The notes: generated by a model from the sequence alone, not told the origin. DNA of 64,000 nucleotides from Fischerella thermalis PCC 7521 (GCF_000317225.1 NZ_AJLL01000023.1:87546-151545); one strand, 5' to 3'; shown: positions 55,019 to 64,000, numbered from the stretch's first letter. A program made the numbers and translations.

Positions 55019-56125
55019 TTATGCTTCCTTTGGCTCTACTAAATTTTCTGCACCTTTGACGACTTTTGCCGATTCAATTTTGTCACCTGCTTTTATTTCC
55101 CGTAAAACATCTTTTCCTTCGACGACGTAACCGAAAACAGTGTAACGACCATCTAACAGATTACGTCCAGCTGGAGTAAGTTCTGGTTCATAAAGGAAGA
55201 AGAAAAATTGTGAAGAACCACCGTTGTTGTCACTTTCGGGACGGGCCATGGCTACTGCACCATAGGCAGAAAATGGCAGCACAGGTAAATCAGTGTAACG
55301 GCCTGCTTGTTCTGATGTAATACCATAAGTTGGTTCTTTGTCACCTTCAAAAAGGATTTCCAAAGGAATAGCCCGGTATTTTTTTGTTTTGGGGTCAATA
55401 AAGCCTACTTCTTTACCTGGTGGATCACCAGTTTGTACAACATAAGATTCTTCTGCACGGGTAAAGGGTAAGCCATCATAAAAACCCCGTTGTACTAAAT
55501 CAACAAAATTCCCCGCAGTAACAGGGGCACTATAACCGTCCACTACAAGAGTAATAGTACCCTTTGTAGTTTTCATTTCTATGGTGGCACGACCTTTGAG
55601 TTGCGGTAAATTGCTATATTCTTTGGGAACTTCAAAGGGGAATCCCTGCACCATCAAATCTTCTAAGTCACCGACGAGATTTAATAGCTCGGCTCGTTTT
55701 GTTAAGATTTGTTCTTTGTTTTTGGTTTTAGCCGCTTCTTCCAGGCTAGTTAGACCTGATTTCAACTCAGAAATCAAAGCTTCGGCTTGGGGTTTGTTGA
55801 CTTCTGGTACACTAGCCAAAATTTGAGCAGGATTGTTAAGAATCCGTGATGCTTTGCTGAGGTCTTTGGAAACAGCACCCCAGCGCCGATTGGCCCGTAG
55901 TTGGTTTGATATATCTTCCAAGCTGCCTTGCAGTTCCCGCACAGGCTTATTATCTATTGGTAATGCATAACGCAACAGTGCTTTACCGTCAGTAATTGCA
56001 TTTCCTGCTGGTAGTCCAGCACTAGTGGAGGGAGTCCACCCAGCTGTACTTACCCCTAAAAAAAGTGTTACCAACAGGAGTGTAATGAGAGTATTCTTCA
56101 ACCGAGATTTTAATAACTTGAACAT
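55019..56125 (-). CDS. Cyclophilin-type peptidyl-prolyl isomerase, TLP38-like
   Basis: 368 residues from ATG 56125 (MFKLLKSRLKNTLITLLLVT), a signal sequence for export to the periplasm or thylakoid lumen. The N-terminal half (about 60-180) is a helical bundle (LQGSLEDISNQLRANRRWGA, PEVNKPQAEALISELKSGLT) like the regulatory part of plant TLP38. The C-terminal cyclophilin domain (about 190-360) has TIEMKTTKGTITLVVDG, NFVDLVQRGFYDGLPF, SSQFFFFLYEPELTPAGRN and LLDGRYTVFGYV. It is likely involved in folding or PSII maintenance. A further ATG at 56149 extends the N-terminus by 8 residues. Confidence 0.88.
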   Translation of the reverse strand: MFKLLKSRLKNTLITLLLVTLFLGVSTAGWTPSTSAGLPAGNAITDGKALLRYALPIDNKPVRELQGSLEDISNQLRANRRWGAVSKDLSKASRILNNPAQILASVPEVNKPQAEALISELKSGLTSLEEAAKTKNKEQILTKRAELLNLVGDLEDLMVQGFPFEVPKEYSNLPQLKGRATIEMKTTKGTITLVVDGYSAPVTAGNFVDLVQRGFYDGLPFTRAEESYVVQTGDPPGKEVGFIDPKTKKYRAIPLEILFEGDKEPTYGITSEQAGRYTDLPVLPFSAYGAVAMARPESDNNGGSSQFFFFLYEPELTPAGRNLLDGRYTVFGYVVEGKDVLREIKAGDKIESAKVVKGAENLVEPKEA

Positions 56126-56472
56126 GGGATGGCTCAAACGCAGCATCAATTTCTTGACTAAAACAATTCGGAAATGGGAATTCGCGCTTACTGGACTTAA
56201 CCATCAATAATCTTCCCACAGTACAGGAAACATCTGTCAGGTAAAGAGAATAGAAGCCAGAGGAGCCACTGTGGTGGATGGGTTTCCCGGTATAAAGGAC
56301 GTGGCGTGGCACAAGGATAAATACTAATACTTCACCCTTCATTCTTGTTAAAATTGACAAAATTTTGAAAATAAGATAATTGAGAGTAAAAATTAGGTAA
56401 ATGACACACCGCATCTATAATTGAATTTGTTGAAATTGACTTGTTAATCAAAACACAGGTGGACAATCTCAT
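56126..56472. other. Divergent promoter region of cyclophilin and ybaB
   Basis: AT-rich spacer with no coding frame that I can support. No strong repeat beyond short T-runs. Confidence 0.35.
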
Positions 56473-56820
56473 ATGACAGGTAAAGGACAGGGATTTGGCT
56501 TTGGCTTAGGAAAAATGAAAGAACTAGCTGAAGCCTTTAAGAAAGCTCAACAGGTGCAAGAAGGAGCAAAGCGACTTCAGGAAGAACTGGAGCAAATGGA
56601 AATTGAAGGTGAAGCCGGCAATGGTTTTGTGAAGGTAGTAGTCAGTGGGAACCAAGAGCCTAAACGGGTAGAAATTTCCCCTGATGCCCTTAATGAAGGT
56701 GCAGAGGTACTCTCTGATCTGGTAACTGCGGCAATGAAAGATGCTTATAACAAATCCACAACAACAATGCGGGAACGCATGGAAGAATTGACAAGTGGAT
56801 TGGAACTTCCTGGGTTCTAG
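56473..56820 (+). CDS. YbaB/EbfC family nucleoid-associated protein
   Basis: A 115-residue small DNA-binding protein. The N-terminus is Gly-rich ([16 protein letters not shown]), followed by the coiled helix [20 protein letters not shown] and the [20 protein letters not shown] sheet, ending with the [20 protein letters not shown] helix. YbaB dimers bind DNA and shape the nucleoid. It is 62 bp upstream of the phosphatase gene; the two may be co-transcribed. Confidence 0.93.
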   Translation: MTGKGQGFGFGLGKMKELAEAFKKAQQVQEGAKRLQEELEQMEIEGEAGNGFVKVVVSGNQEPKRVEISPDALNEGAEVLSDLVTAAMKDAYNKSTTTMRERMEELTSGLELPGF

Positions 56821-56882
56821 ATTTATGGTGATTTGTCATTTGTCTTATTCTAATGACAAGGGACAAAGGACTAAAAATTTCT

Positions 56883-57401
56883 ATGCCTTACAAACTTTTG
56901 TTTGTCTGCCTGGGAAACATCTGCCGATCGCCTGCGGCAGAAAACATCATGAATTACTTGATCGAGCAGAATGGGTTGAGCGAGTCTTCTTTCCAGACGC
57001 CAGGCGATCGCATTATCTGTGACTCTGCTGGCACATCTAGTTATCACATCGGTAGCCCACCTGATCGACGTATGAGTGCTGCGGCACTTGAAAAGCTAGG
57101 AATCAAACTCCGTGGTCGCGCTCGTCAGTTTCAAAAGTCAGACTTTCAAGACTTTGATTTGATCTTAGCTATGGATCGAGAAAATTATGACGATATCCTA
57201 TCTATGGATCCAACGGGACAATATCACCACAAAGTGCGTTTGATGTGTGACTTTTGTTCTCGGCATACTCTTAAAGAAGTTCCAGATCCCTATTATGGTG
57301 GTTCAGAGGGCTTCAATCAGGTGATTGAACTACTCCTTGATGCTTGTGATGGTTTGCTGCAATACGTTTCTAATCAAGAAGACAGAAGGCAGTCGCGATG
57401 A
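56883..57401 (+). CDS. Low-molecular-weight protein tyrosine phosphatase
   Basis: 172 residues. The P-loop VCLGNICRSPAAE holds catalytic Cys9 and Arg15, with the general acid Asp135 in VPDPYYGG. It is slightly longer than the 150-160 typical of the family because of a C-terminal tail. In cyanobacteria such enzymes counteract tyrosine kinases that control exopolysaccharide export or photosynthesis. ATG 56883 (MPYKLLFVCLGN) is the start; an ATG at 56853 lies in repeat-like DNA (GACAAGGGACAAAGG). Confidence 0.92.
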   Translation: MPYKLLFVCLGNICRSPAAENIMNYLIEQNGLSESSFQTPGDRIICDSAGTSSYHIGSPPDRRMSAAALEKLGIKLRGRARQFQKSDFQDFDLILAMDRENYDDILSMDPTGQYHHKVRLMCDFCSRHTLKEVPDPYYGGSEGFNQVIELLLDACDGLLQYVSNQEDRRQSR

Positions 57402-57616
57402 TATTTCACCACCTAGTATGAAAAACCTCACCCCCTACTCCTCTTTTGAGCAAGGAGAGGTGCTGAATCCAGGGTGAGATTTTTCGGTTTTTTGGCAAAC
57501 TAGGCTTTTAAGAAGCAGGGAAAAGGGAAAAGAATGTTCTCAGATGAGGTAGTAGGGTGAAGTCTTCTGCCCATCTGCCCATCTGCCCATCATCAAGTTT
57601 TCCCTTTACTCAACCA

Positions 57617-58291
57617 CTAATAGTCTCGTCTACGCAGTCCCAATAAGGGGCCAAGCCCCACTCCAGCGACAAAACCACCAATATGCGCCCAGTAAGCTAT
57701 TCCCCCCGTCTCTACGCTCATATTGGCAGCTGCTTGTAAACTGGCGACACCAGAAATCACATTTTGGATAAAGAAAAATCCGATCAGAAACAAAGCAGGA
57801 ATTCTCACAGTGGTGACAAAAATACCTAAAAATATTAACGTCACAACTCTTGAGTGCGGAAAGGCTATAATATACGCTCCTAAAATCCCAAAAATTGCAC
57901 CACTTGCTCCCAATGAAGGAATCTGAGAATTCATGCTGATAAACCACTGACATAGGGCAGCGAAAGCACCGCAACTGAGATAAAAAATTAAATACTTAAA
58001 ATGCCCCAATCTATCTTCAATATTGTTGCCAAAAACAAATAGAAAGAGCATATTTGAGATTAAATGCCACCAATTACCATGTAGGAATTGAGACGTAAAT
58101 AATGTTGTCCATTCGCCAGCGAAGTTGGTAGTTAATTGTACTGGTATAACTGCATATAGCTGCAAAAACTGATTCAGTTGTTCAGTTGATAGTTGGAGTT
58201 GATGCAGAAAAACTAAAACGTTCATCCCAATCAAACCATAAGTTAGATACGGAGTGATTCGTGTTGGATTTTCATCGTACAGAGGAAACAC
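57617..58291 (-). CDS. Rhomboid-family intramembrane serine protease
   Basis: 224 residues with six helices. The catalytic dyad is present: Ser130 in SLGASGAIFG and His203 in AHIGGF. The HGNWWHLISNM loop (His71, His76 and Asn80) completes the active-site layout. It cleaves transmembrane substrates; none can be named. The N-terminus MFPLYDENPTR and the start ATG 58291 are standard for cyanobacterial members. The downstream spacer has CTGCCCAT tandem repeats. Confidence 0.92.
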   Translation of the reverse strand: MFPLYDENPTRITPYLTYGLIGMNVLVFLHQLQLSTEQLNQFLQLYAVIPVQLTTNFAGEWTTLFTSQFLHGNWWHLISNMLFLFVFGNNIEDRLGHFKYLIFYLSCGAFAALCQWFISMNSQIPSLGASGAIFGILGAYIIAFPHSRVVTLIFLGIFVTTVRIPALFLIGFFFIQNVISGVASLQAAANMSVETGGIAYWAHIGGFVAGVGLGPLLGLRRRDY

Positions 58292-58552
58292 AGGTTTTGT
58301 TCCTATAATCTATTAACTGCAATATAGCTTGTGTGCCTGCTCAAAAAATAATAATCAAAATCAAAACTTGAGTAATAAAAATTACATGTTATGCTTGTGT
58401 CAGCCTGGATTGTATTTGCCAGAGCATGTGAGAATACTGACAATTAAGAAATAATATGTTTACTTATTCACTAGCTTTTCAGTATATTTCTGTAGAAAAT
58501 TTCATCTTTCTCTCAATTCTCGGTCAACGTTAAACCTCGAATAAGCTGTCAG

Positions 58553-59560
58553 ATGAACACAAATATTAATTCAAACATAACCGACATCATTGCTCAGCAT
58601 CTTCCCCTGATAGAAAAAATTCCTAATAAGGCTCCAGAACAGGCAAAGTCGGATTCCCCAAGAATAGAGTTGTTCGAGCAAAACTTCATGCAACTGTGGC
58701 AGGAAATCACACACAGTTTTGAGAAATTGCTGCAAGAAGTCAGGAAAAAGCGGCAAAATGTAGATATCGACTTGAAAAAGCAAGTAGAAGTGACATTGCA
58801 AGTCTGTCGAACTTACACAGGAATTCCTTCTATTGACGAAATTGAAAGGCGTGTGGAAATTGAGAATAGCTACGAAATTGTATATGAAAAGTACCTGAAT
58901 GAGGTTCGCACCTATTTCTTGCAACATCTGTCGTCTTTAGACGATGGACTGAAGCGATCGCTTGAGCAAGTAAAATCTCAAATAGCAGAGATACTGATTA
59001 CCAAAACAGAATTAGGAAAACTCACTGACAGCAAAGGTTCTGAATTCATCAAGATACTAGCAACAGAAATACCAGATCAACTCATTCCAGGCGTACCGAG
59101 TAAACTCAAAGTTGCATTTCAAATCTTGGCTGAGTTAGAACTAAACTATCGAGAATTTATACTTTATCGCATTCGTCCCCATCTAGATGGGCTTACTCCT
59201 CAACAAGCACAAACCTTGAAGTTGACTATCTTGCCTTCTGCTGAGCAAGTATTTCTCAATCTCAAGATAGCTCATGCCGAAAGTGTTCGTAAATGTGAAA
59301 AAGCATTAAAACAGTTGCTGAGTGAACCTAGTCAAGTTGCTTTTGCGATCGTAGAAGAGTTTGTTGATCGCACAATACGGACAGCAGATGTGGAAAATGA
59401 ATGGCGAATCTTACTACAAAAATTACAACCAGGTTGGGATGATTTTTTGGTTCAACCAGAGCAAATTCAACGCGAGTGGATCAATTCTCCACAGCAAAAC
59501 ACATATGCAAATATAGCCATGAGTGAAGTTGATGATATTTTTGCACTCATTGACTTTTAA
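58553..59560 (+). CDS. Helical protein of unknown function
   Basis: 335 residues, almost fully helical, with predicted coiled-coil at about 45-90 (FEKLLQEVRKKRQNVDIDLK) and 110-165. There is no signal or membrane segment. I do not recognise a domain; the texture is like helical accessory proteins encoded near dynamin- or Hsp70-like genes, but no such gene is adjacent. It may be an orphaned member of a larger cluster. ATG 58553 follows GTCAG; a bidirectional hairpin follows the stop. Confidence 0.6.
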   Translation: MNTNINSNITDIIAQHLPLIEKIPNKAPEQAKSDSPRIELFEQNFMQLWQEITHSFEKLLQEVRKKRQNVDIDLKKQVEVTLQVCRTYTGIPSIDEIERRVEIENSYEIVYEKYLNEVRTYFLQHLSSLDDGLKRSLEQVKSQIAEILITKTELGKLTDSKGSEFIKILATEIPDQLIPGVPSKLKVAFQILAELELNYREFILYRIRPHLDGLTPQQAQTLKLTILPSAEQVFLNLKIAHAESVRKCEKALKQLLSEPSQVAFAIVEEFVDRTIRTADVENEWRILLQKLQPGWDDFLVQPEQIQREWINSPQQNTYANIAMSEVDDIFALIDF

Positions 59561-59608
59561 GTCATAACAAAAATTGGTACAAATATTTTTTACCCCACCC
59601 TACCCTCA

Positions 59609-59630
59609 CCCTCCCCGTAAACGGGGAGGG
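59609..59630. terminator. GC-rich hairpin between convergent genes
   Basis: CCCTCCCCGT and ACGGGGAGGG are perfect complements separated by two A residues, effectively a 9-bp stem with a TAAA loop. It lies between the helical-protein gene and the repeat-protein gene and likely blocks read-through in both directions. Confidence 0.6.
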
Positions 59631-59704
59631 AATTAACTTTTCCTACTGTAAACGTTGGGAATAAGAGGAGTTTCTAGGACTTATGCAAGAGGTTTAACTT
59701 AACT

Positions 59705-60028
59705 TTATCTACGATAAGAACCAGGATTTATGTAAGTACGATTAGGTGTCCGCAGGACAGTACCGTTAGGTCCTTTGTAAACATCGTAACGAACACCGTT
59801 ATAGAGAGTGCGACCGTTGGGACCCTTTACTACGTCACGATTAACACCGTTATAGATGATAGTACCATTCCGACCCTTGTAAACATTGCGGTTGACACCG
59901 TTAACGATAACACGACCATTGGGACCTTGATAAACTGTCGGTTCTGCATGGGCCATAATAGGAATAGCAGTTGTGCCAAGGGCAAGAGCAGAAGCAAAAA
60001 TTAGATATGAGCGTTTTAAATTCAACAT
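59705..60028 (-). CDS. Exported protein with four 17-residue VYKGPNG repeats
   Basis: 107 residues. A signal peptide (about 1-29, ending AHA) is followed by four units of the form V-Y-K-G-P-N-G-x-x-x-x-N-G-V-x-R-D, the first VYQGPNGRVIVNGVNRN and the last cut to YKGPNGTVLRTPNRTY. Gly, Asn and Tyr recur at fixed places, which suggests a small beta-solenoid or beta-hairpin stack in the periplasm or outside. The start is ATG 60028, with GAGGAG 8 bp upstream; an in-frame GTG at 60037 is unlikely. The function is unknown. The Spy-like gene lies upstream on the same strand. Confidence 0.75.
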   Translation of the reverse strand: MLNLKRSYLIFASALALGTTAIPIMAHAEPTVYQGPNGRVIVNGVNRNVYKGRNGTIIYNGVNRDVVKGPNGRTLYNGVRYDVYKGPNGTVLRTPNRTYINPGSYRR

Positions 60029-60181
60029 AATTATCACTCCTCATTGATCATTGAGTATTTTGGTTAAGTAGGTCAGACTAAATCAACATACTTTACTGTT
60101 ATCATAGGTAGCATTTAGTCATCAGTAATTAAATACTACCTACTAGAATATACTATTTGCTCAGTATACTTGTATTCGCTC

Positions 60182-60625
60182 CTAACGGTTAAATTGTTGA
60201 CGACGTGAGCGTTTACTTTCACGCATTTGTTGTAGTTGCTGTCTTTGTTCAGGAGTCAAAACAGCGTCAATTTGAGATTTTTGAGACTCCATTATTTGCC
60301 GCATTTGAGCTTTTTGATCTTCAGTAAGATTGAGGGAGGCTTTTAGATTGCGTCTATTTTGACGATTTTGCCTTGCATTTGCCAACTGTTCCCGTTGTTG
60401 CGGGGTGAGAACTGCATCCATTTTAGCTTTTGTATTACGGCGGATTTCTGCTATTTGGGCTTTTTGTGCATCTGTTAGCCCTAAACTTTGGAGTGGACTT
60501 TTACCTTGAGGAACTTGTGCTACTAGGAAAGGAGATGAGGTTGTTTGTGCTTGAACTGCAAAGGGAAGAGCAGTTAAACTGAGGACAACGGCACTAGTGA
60601 TCAGTGATATTTTGTTGAGTGTCAT
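60182..60625 (-). CDS. Spy/CpxP-like periplasmic LTxxQ protein
   Basis: 147 residues. A signal peptide (about 1-26, ending VQA) is followed by two helical LTxxQ blocks: LTDAQKAQIAEIRRNTK with LTPQQREQL, and LTEDQKAQMRQIMESQK with LTPEQRQQL. The tail is Arg/Gln-rich. Spy and CpxP are envelope chaperones or stress adaptors induced by two-component systems; here such a system is divergently encoded 346 bp away, with a set of repeated half-sites between (60702-60732). Confidence 0.85.
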   Translation of the reverse strand: MTLNKISLITSAVVLSLTALPFAVQAQTTSSPFLVAQVPQGKSPLQSLGLTDAQKAQIAEIRRNTKAKMDAVLTPQQREQLANARQNRQNRRNLKASLNLTEDQKAQMRQIMESQKSQIDAVLTPEQRQQLQQMRESKRSRRQQFNR

Positions 60626-60701
60626 TTGTGAATCTCTAGCTTTTTTCTGGGTTTATTTATCTCCATCTTACGGAGTGATATTTAACAGTTACATGAGGAG
60701 A

Positions 60702-60732
60702 AAGTCATGTGTAACCCATGACTTAAGTCATG
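60702..60732. promoter_or_regulatory. Candidate operator: three AAGTCATG half-sites
   Basis: AAGTCATG at 60702-60709, CATGACTT at 60717-60724 and AAGTCATG at 60725-60732; the last two make a perfect 16-bp palindrome. The array is about 80-105 bp before the Spy-like start and 240 bp before the kinase start. It is a plausible binding site for the NarL-type regulator encoded next door. Confidence 0.5.
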
Positions 60733-60971
60733 TTTATTACGTGACAATTAATATAATGTAAACTCACGTCAATCTCTTTAAAATTAGTTCTAGTTGAAGT
60801 AGCCAATAATAAGTAATAGGCAATGGGCAATAGAGAAAATACGTGTAATTAGTTCTGTCTAATTACTCGCATAAAAATATCTTTTTACCTTTTCCTTAAC
60901 TTTGCCGATTTGCCGTGATCACCACTTCGTGGAAACCCCGATTGTTCCATTTTTATAGGAGGTATATTTTT

Positions 60972-62189
60972 GTGAGTAGACCAATTAATATTAGCAATCA
61001 TCCTTTTCGGTTTTTACTTTATTTGGAATGGGTATTACTGATTATTTCTGCTTTTGCTGTTTTAATACCTTCTCATTTTCAACGTTTTAACAATCAGTCT
61101 ATAGAGTTAACAATTCTTAGTTTGCTTGTTTTTGGGTTAATGGGCTTGAGTCTACCTACAAATAATAAAAAAATAAAGGTAATTTACACAATCATAGAAG
61201 TAATTTTAATTTTATTCATTTCCTTTTATAATACTAAACCATCTGGAAGATTTTTCCCATTTTTATACTTGGTTTTAGTAACTCGTAGCTGTTTTATTTT
61301 TCAAATGCAAGGTCGTTTGATTATAACAGCTTTATCTTTTATATTATTTATGGTTTCTTTATCGCAAAGAAAACCTCCTCGTGTATCAGTACAAATAGCA
61401 CCGTTTATCCAAGAAAGATTTTTATTTTATAACTTTGTAGTTGCTCTATTATTTGGATTAGCTTTAGTGTTTGTATTAATGTTGATGAATACAATTTTAT
61501 CTGAAAGAAAAAGTCGAGATGAACTAGCGATCGCTAATGAAAAATTACGTCAATATGCTTTAAAAATAGAAAATCAAGCAACTTTGGAAGAACGCAATCG
61601 TATTGCTCGAGAAATTCATGATTCTTTAGGACATTCTCTGACTGCTTTAAATTTACAATTAGAAACTGCTCAGAAATTGTGGCAATCTAATCCAGAAAAG
61701 GCTCAAACATTTTTAGCAAGAGCAAAAGAATTAGGTTCAAAAGCATTACAAGATGTCCGACAATCAGTTTCTACTATGCGTTCTCATCCGTTACAAGAAC
61801 AATCGTTAGAACAGGCGATCGCTAATCTAGCAGAAAATATGCAGCGTACAACTGGCATCTTACCAATGCTCAAAATAAATGTAGCTTATCCTATTTCTGC
61901 TGAGATTAGTACCCCAATTTATCGAATTATTCAAGAATCATTTACAAATATTTGCAAATATGCTCAAGCTACAAAAGTTAAACTGGAACTGACAACTACA
62001 GATACAACTTTATATTTACTAATTGAGGATAATGGTAAAGGTTTTGATTTAGGACAAAATACGACAGGTTTTGGACAGCAAAGTATGCGCGATCGCACTT
62101 TAGCATTAGGTGGAAAATTTAATATTAACAGTACTCCTGGTTCTGGTTGTCAAATTAAAGTTGAAATCCCATTACTGAGGTATAGGTAA
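60972..62189 (+). CDS. NarL-family sensor histidine kinase (LiaS/DesK-like)
   Basis: 405 residues. Five or six hydrophobic helices at about 12-175 form a membrane sensor without a large outside domain, as in DesK- and LiaS-type kinases. The HisKA_3 box [20 protein letters not shown] carries the phospho-His at about 216; the HATPase has [31 protein letters not shown] and [10 protein letters not shown]. The start is GTG 60972, which has a perfect AGGAGG 9 bp upstream; an earlier in-frame GTG at 60915 lacks one. The stop overlaps the start of the regulator gene (TAATG). Confidence 0.88.
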   Translation: MSRPINISNHPFRFLLYLEWVLLIISAFAVLIPSHFQRFNNQSIELTILSLLVFGLMGLSLPTNNKKIKVIYTIIEVILILFISFYNTKPSGRFFPFLYLVLVTRSCFIFQMQGRLIITALSFILFMVSLSQRKPPRVSVQIAPFIQERFLFYNFVVALLFGLALVFVLMLMNTILSERKSRDELAIANEKLRQYALKIENQATLEERNRIAREIHDSLGHSLTALNLQLETAQKLWQSNPEKAQTFLARAKELGSKALQDVRQSVSTMRSHPLQEQSLEQAIANLAENMQRTTGILPMLKINVAYPISAEISTPIYRIIQESFTNICKYAQATKVKLELTTTDTTLYLLIEDNGKGFDLGQNTTGFGQQSMRDRTLALGGKFNINSTPGSGCQIKVEIPLLRYR

Positions 62190-62842
62190 TGATTAAAGTC
62201 TTGCTAGTAGATGACCAAAATTTAATTCGTCAAGGATTAAAAGCATTATTAGAACTAGAACCAGATTTAGAAATTGTTGGAGAAGCAGAAAACGGAGAGG
62301 CTGCTATTACTTTGATTGAAGAATTACATCCAGATGTGGTATTAATGGATATCAGAATGCCAATTATGGATGGAGTTGCAGCCACACGAGAAATTCATAA
62401 GCGTTTCTCTAACATACAGATTTTAGTATTAACAACTTTTGATAATGATGAATATGTAACAGCAGCATTACAAAATGGCGCAATGGGCTATTTACTCAAA
62501 GATACTCCTTCCGAAGAATTAGCTGTTGCTATCCGTGCTGTGCATAAAGGATATACTCAATTAGGTCCAGGTATAGTCAAAAAACTTTTAACTCAATTCC
62601 CACCAATTGCACCCAATAACTCCCCATCTCCGCCACCAAGTTTAGCTGAACTGACTCCCAGAGAAAAAGAGGTTTTGCGGCTAATTGCAACTGGTGCAAC
62701 TAATAAAGAAATTGCCCAACAACTTTATATTTCCGAAGGCACAGTCAAAAATCATGTCACTAATATTTTAAATCGCTTAAACTTACGCGATCGCACCCAA
62801 GCAGCAATCTTTGCCAACTCATTTTTATCTTATTTAAACTAA
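62189..62842 (+). CDS. NarL/LuxR-family response regulator
   Basis: 217 residues: a receiver ([20 protein letters not shown]; phospho-Asp in [12 protein letters not shown]; Lys in [10 protein letters not shown]) and a LuxR-type helix-turn-helix ([40 protein letters not shown]). It is translationally coupled to the kinase by overlap. It probably binds the AAGTCATG sites in the divergent promoter region and regulates the Spy-like gene and its own operon; this is inference from position. Confidence 0.92.
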   Translation: MIKVLLVDDQNLIRQGLKALLELEPDLEIVGEAENGEAAITLIEELHPDVVLMDIRMPIMDGVAATREIHKRFSNIQILVLTTFDNDEYVTAALQNGAMGYLLKDTPSEELAVAIRAVHKGYTQLGPGIVKKLLTQFPPIAPNNSPSPPPSLAELTPREKEVLRLIATGATNKEIAQQLYISEGTVKNHVTNILNRLNLRDRTQAAIFANSFLSYLN

Positions 62843-62970
62843 TAACATGTCTACCCTAACTTTGTACATAAATCCGAATCATCTCCTCTTGTTTCTCTGC
62901 GTTCTTTGTACCTCTGTAGTTAATTAAGGAAATATCTGAACCCAGTCACGTTACTATGGTAAATCTATGA

Positions 62971-63843
62971 TCATTTAGCCCGTCTCTGTTTCTCTTTCTT
63001 TAATATCACAAGGGGATCTCTGACAGCAGTAACTGCTTCTGGGCGGAATTGTAATGAGGGATTTTGCAAAATATTTAGCGCTTTTTCCAAATGAGAGATA
63101 GTTGTATCTATTTCTTTGATAGATAATTGACTAAGATTTTCTTGCCAACTCGAGCTAATATCACCTAAAGCATAAGCTGCACTGTGACGAACAGTTTGAT
63201 CTGTATCTTGTAGACGAGTAACTAAAGCAGGTACAGCTGGTGTTGCTGCTTGACCGATACTACCCAAAGCAGAGATAACATTTACCCGCATCCAAGCATC
63301 TTTATCCTCTAACTTTTTCATCAGTGCGGGTACGGCAGATGCTGCATCTTTTCCCATAGCGCGTAAAATATGAGCTGCGCCGTAACGTTCTTGTTGATTC
63401 TTGCTGTCTAAACCAACTACTATGTAAGGTACATAGGCTTGTCTACCCATTTTAGCGATCGCTTGGACTGCGTGAGAACGAACAGTTGCATCCTTGTCAT
63501 CAATTGCACGCATCAGAGCCGGTATAGCTTGGGCAGCATTAGGGCCAATTTTAGCAATAATGACTAATGCACTAGTACGTACTTGCGGATCACTATCTTG
63601 TAAAGCTGCAATTAAAGCGGGAACAGCAGGCTTACCCACTGTTGCTAAATAATCTATAGCAGCAGTACGCTGTTGGGGGTTCTTTAAGCGTTGGATATAA
63701 GACCTAATTTGTGTTTGGCTTAGTGACTGTGCTGAAGTAGTGTTGATAATTACTAAAGGCGATGAAATACAAATCAAAGCGATCGCGATTTGGGAAACTA
63801 TGACTTTTAAGCGCAGTTTGTGAGTAAATCTAGTCACAAGCAT
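62971..63843 (-). CDS. Exported HEAT-repeat (PBS-lyase-like) protein
   Basis: 290 residues. A signal sequence (about 12-38, ending TSA) is followed by five to six HEAT/PBS-lyase-type helical repeats: VPALIAALQDSDPQVRTSAL, IPALMRAIDDKDATVRSHAV, a more diverged unit, VPALMKKLEDKDAWMRVNVI and VPALVTRLQDTDQTVRHSAA. The rest is a polar helix and a basic tail. Because it is exported it is not a phycobilin lyase; a scaffold role is likely. The partner is unknown. Confidence 0.8.
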   Translation of the reverse strand: MLVTRFTHKLRLKVIVSQIAIALICISSPLVIINTTSAQSLSQTQIRSYIQRLKNPQQRTAAIDYLATVGKPAVPALIAALQDSDPQVRTSALVIIAKIGPNAAQAIPALMRAIDDKDATVRSHAVQAIAKMGRQAYVPYIVVGLDSKNQQERYGAAHILRAMGKDAASAVPALMKKLEDKDAWMRVNVISALGSIGQAATPAVPALVTRLQDTDQTVRHSAAYALGDISSSWQENLSQLSIKEIDTTISHLEKALNILQNPSLQFRPEAVTAVRDPLVILKKEKQRRAK

Positions 63844-63972
63844 AATTTTGGCAATTTATTTCTCCGATGAAACAGACAAAGCCCTGAAAAAATTAGTTCC
63901 ACCTTCAAAGCAGAAAGCATAAGTGTACGGCTGATGTGAATTGAGTAGAGAACAGAAATCATGTTTTCAAAT

Positions 63973-64000
63973 CGACCACAGATACACACCGATGGACACA
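63973..64000 (+). repeat. CGACCACAGATACACACCGA repeat, cut by the window edge
   Basis: A further copy of the CACAGATGCACACAGA family listed at 9181, running off the right edge. It lies upstream of the HEAT-repeat gene. Confidence 0.7.

Noticed and set aside
56853..56882. Upstream ATG for the tyrosine phosphatase
   Set aside because: The sequence is a GACAAGGGACAAAGG-type repeat, and the family starts directly before the P-loop.

Overview
The window is chromosomal DNA of a filamentous, probably heterocyst- and hormogonium-forming cyanobacterium (Nostocales-like). The reasons are very frequent HIP1 octamers (GCGATCGC), many heptameric tandem repeats such as TCAATGG and TTAGTGG, photosynthesis genes (ycf3, an NDH-1MS CO2-uptake operon, a TLP38-type lumenal cyclophilin) and two hormogonium loci: a pix/ptx-type phototaxis operon and an hpsL-N-O-P polysaccharide cluster. 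I saw no rRNA, tRNA, CRISPR array, intact transposase or prophage gene.

Layout. 0-11 kb: housekeeping and stress genes (gatC, ycf3, SRAP protein, a GST, small membrane proteins, a two-part hemerythrin, a carotene-isomerase-like oxidoreductase, Ap4A phosphorylase, Rieske protein) mixed with decayed genes (quinone reductase tail, YdhR-like). 11-13.5 kb: a gene-poor stretch with an EPYxDPNx repeat protein, two small unannotated ORFs, three abutting gene remnants and an 18-bp minisatellite of about 11.5 copies. 13.5-26 kb: a histidine kinase, then the phototaxis operon with two tandem PatA-type regulators, CheY, CheW, a soluble chemoreceptor with two bilin-type GAF domains, and a CheA-receiver hybrid. 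26-36 kb: paired half-size manganese exchangers, DUF2808, a GAF-GAF-PAS adenylyl cyclase, bioF, ruvA and sucrose-phosphatase. 36-41 kb: ndhF3-ndhD3-cupA. 41-46 kb: ubiD, an SH3 fragment, an ABC ATPase, a TPR protein and DUF3531. 46-53 kb: hpsP/O/N/L and another glycosyltransferase next to a dead kinase gene. 53-64 kb: small heat-shock protein, a deleted S9 peptidase, cyclophilin, ybaB, LMW-PTPase, rhomboid, exported repeat protein, Spy-like protein, a NarL/LiaR-type two-component system and a HEAT-repeat protein.

How the genes fit together. The phototaxis operon and the hps cluster both serve gliding hormogonia: one sets direction by light, the other makes the slime. The adenylyl cyclase could feed the same behaviour, though nothing in the sequence ties it in. 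The Spy-like gene and the two-component operon diverge from a region with three AAGTCATG half-sites, which suggests an envelope-stress circuit.

Most notable points: the third GAF of the chemoreceptor carries substitutions linked to biliverdin/far-red binding; the AAGTCATG operator; a short inverted-repeat element family whose copy overlaps a false gene start; nested small repeats; and several pseudogenes still readable at the protein level.
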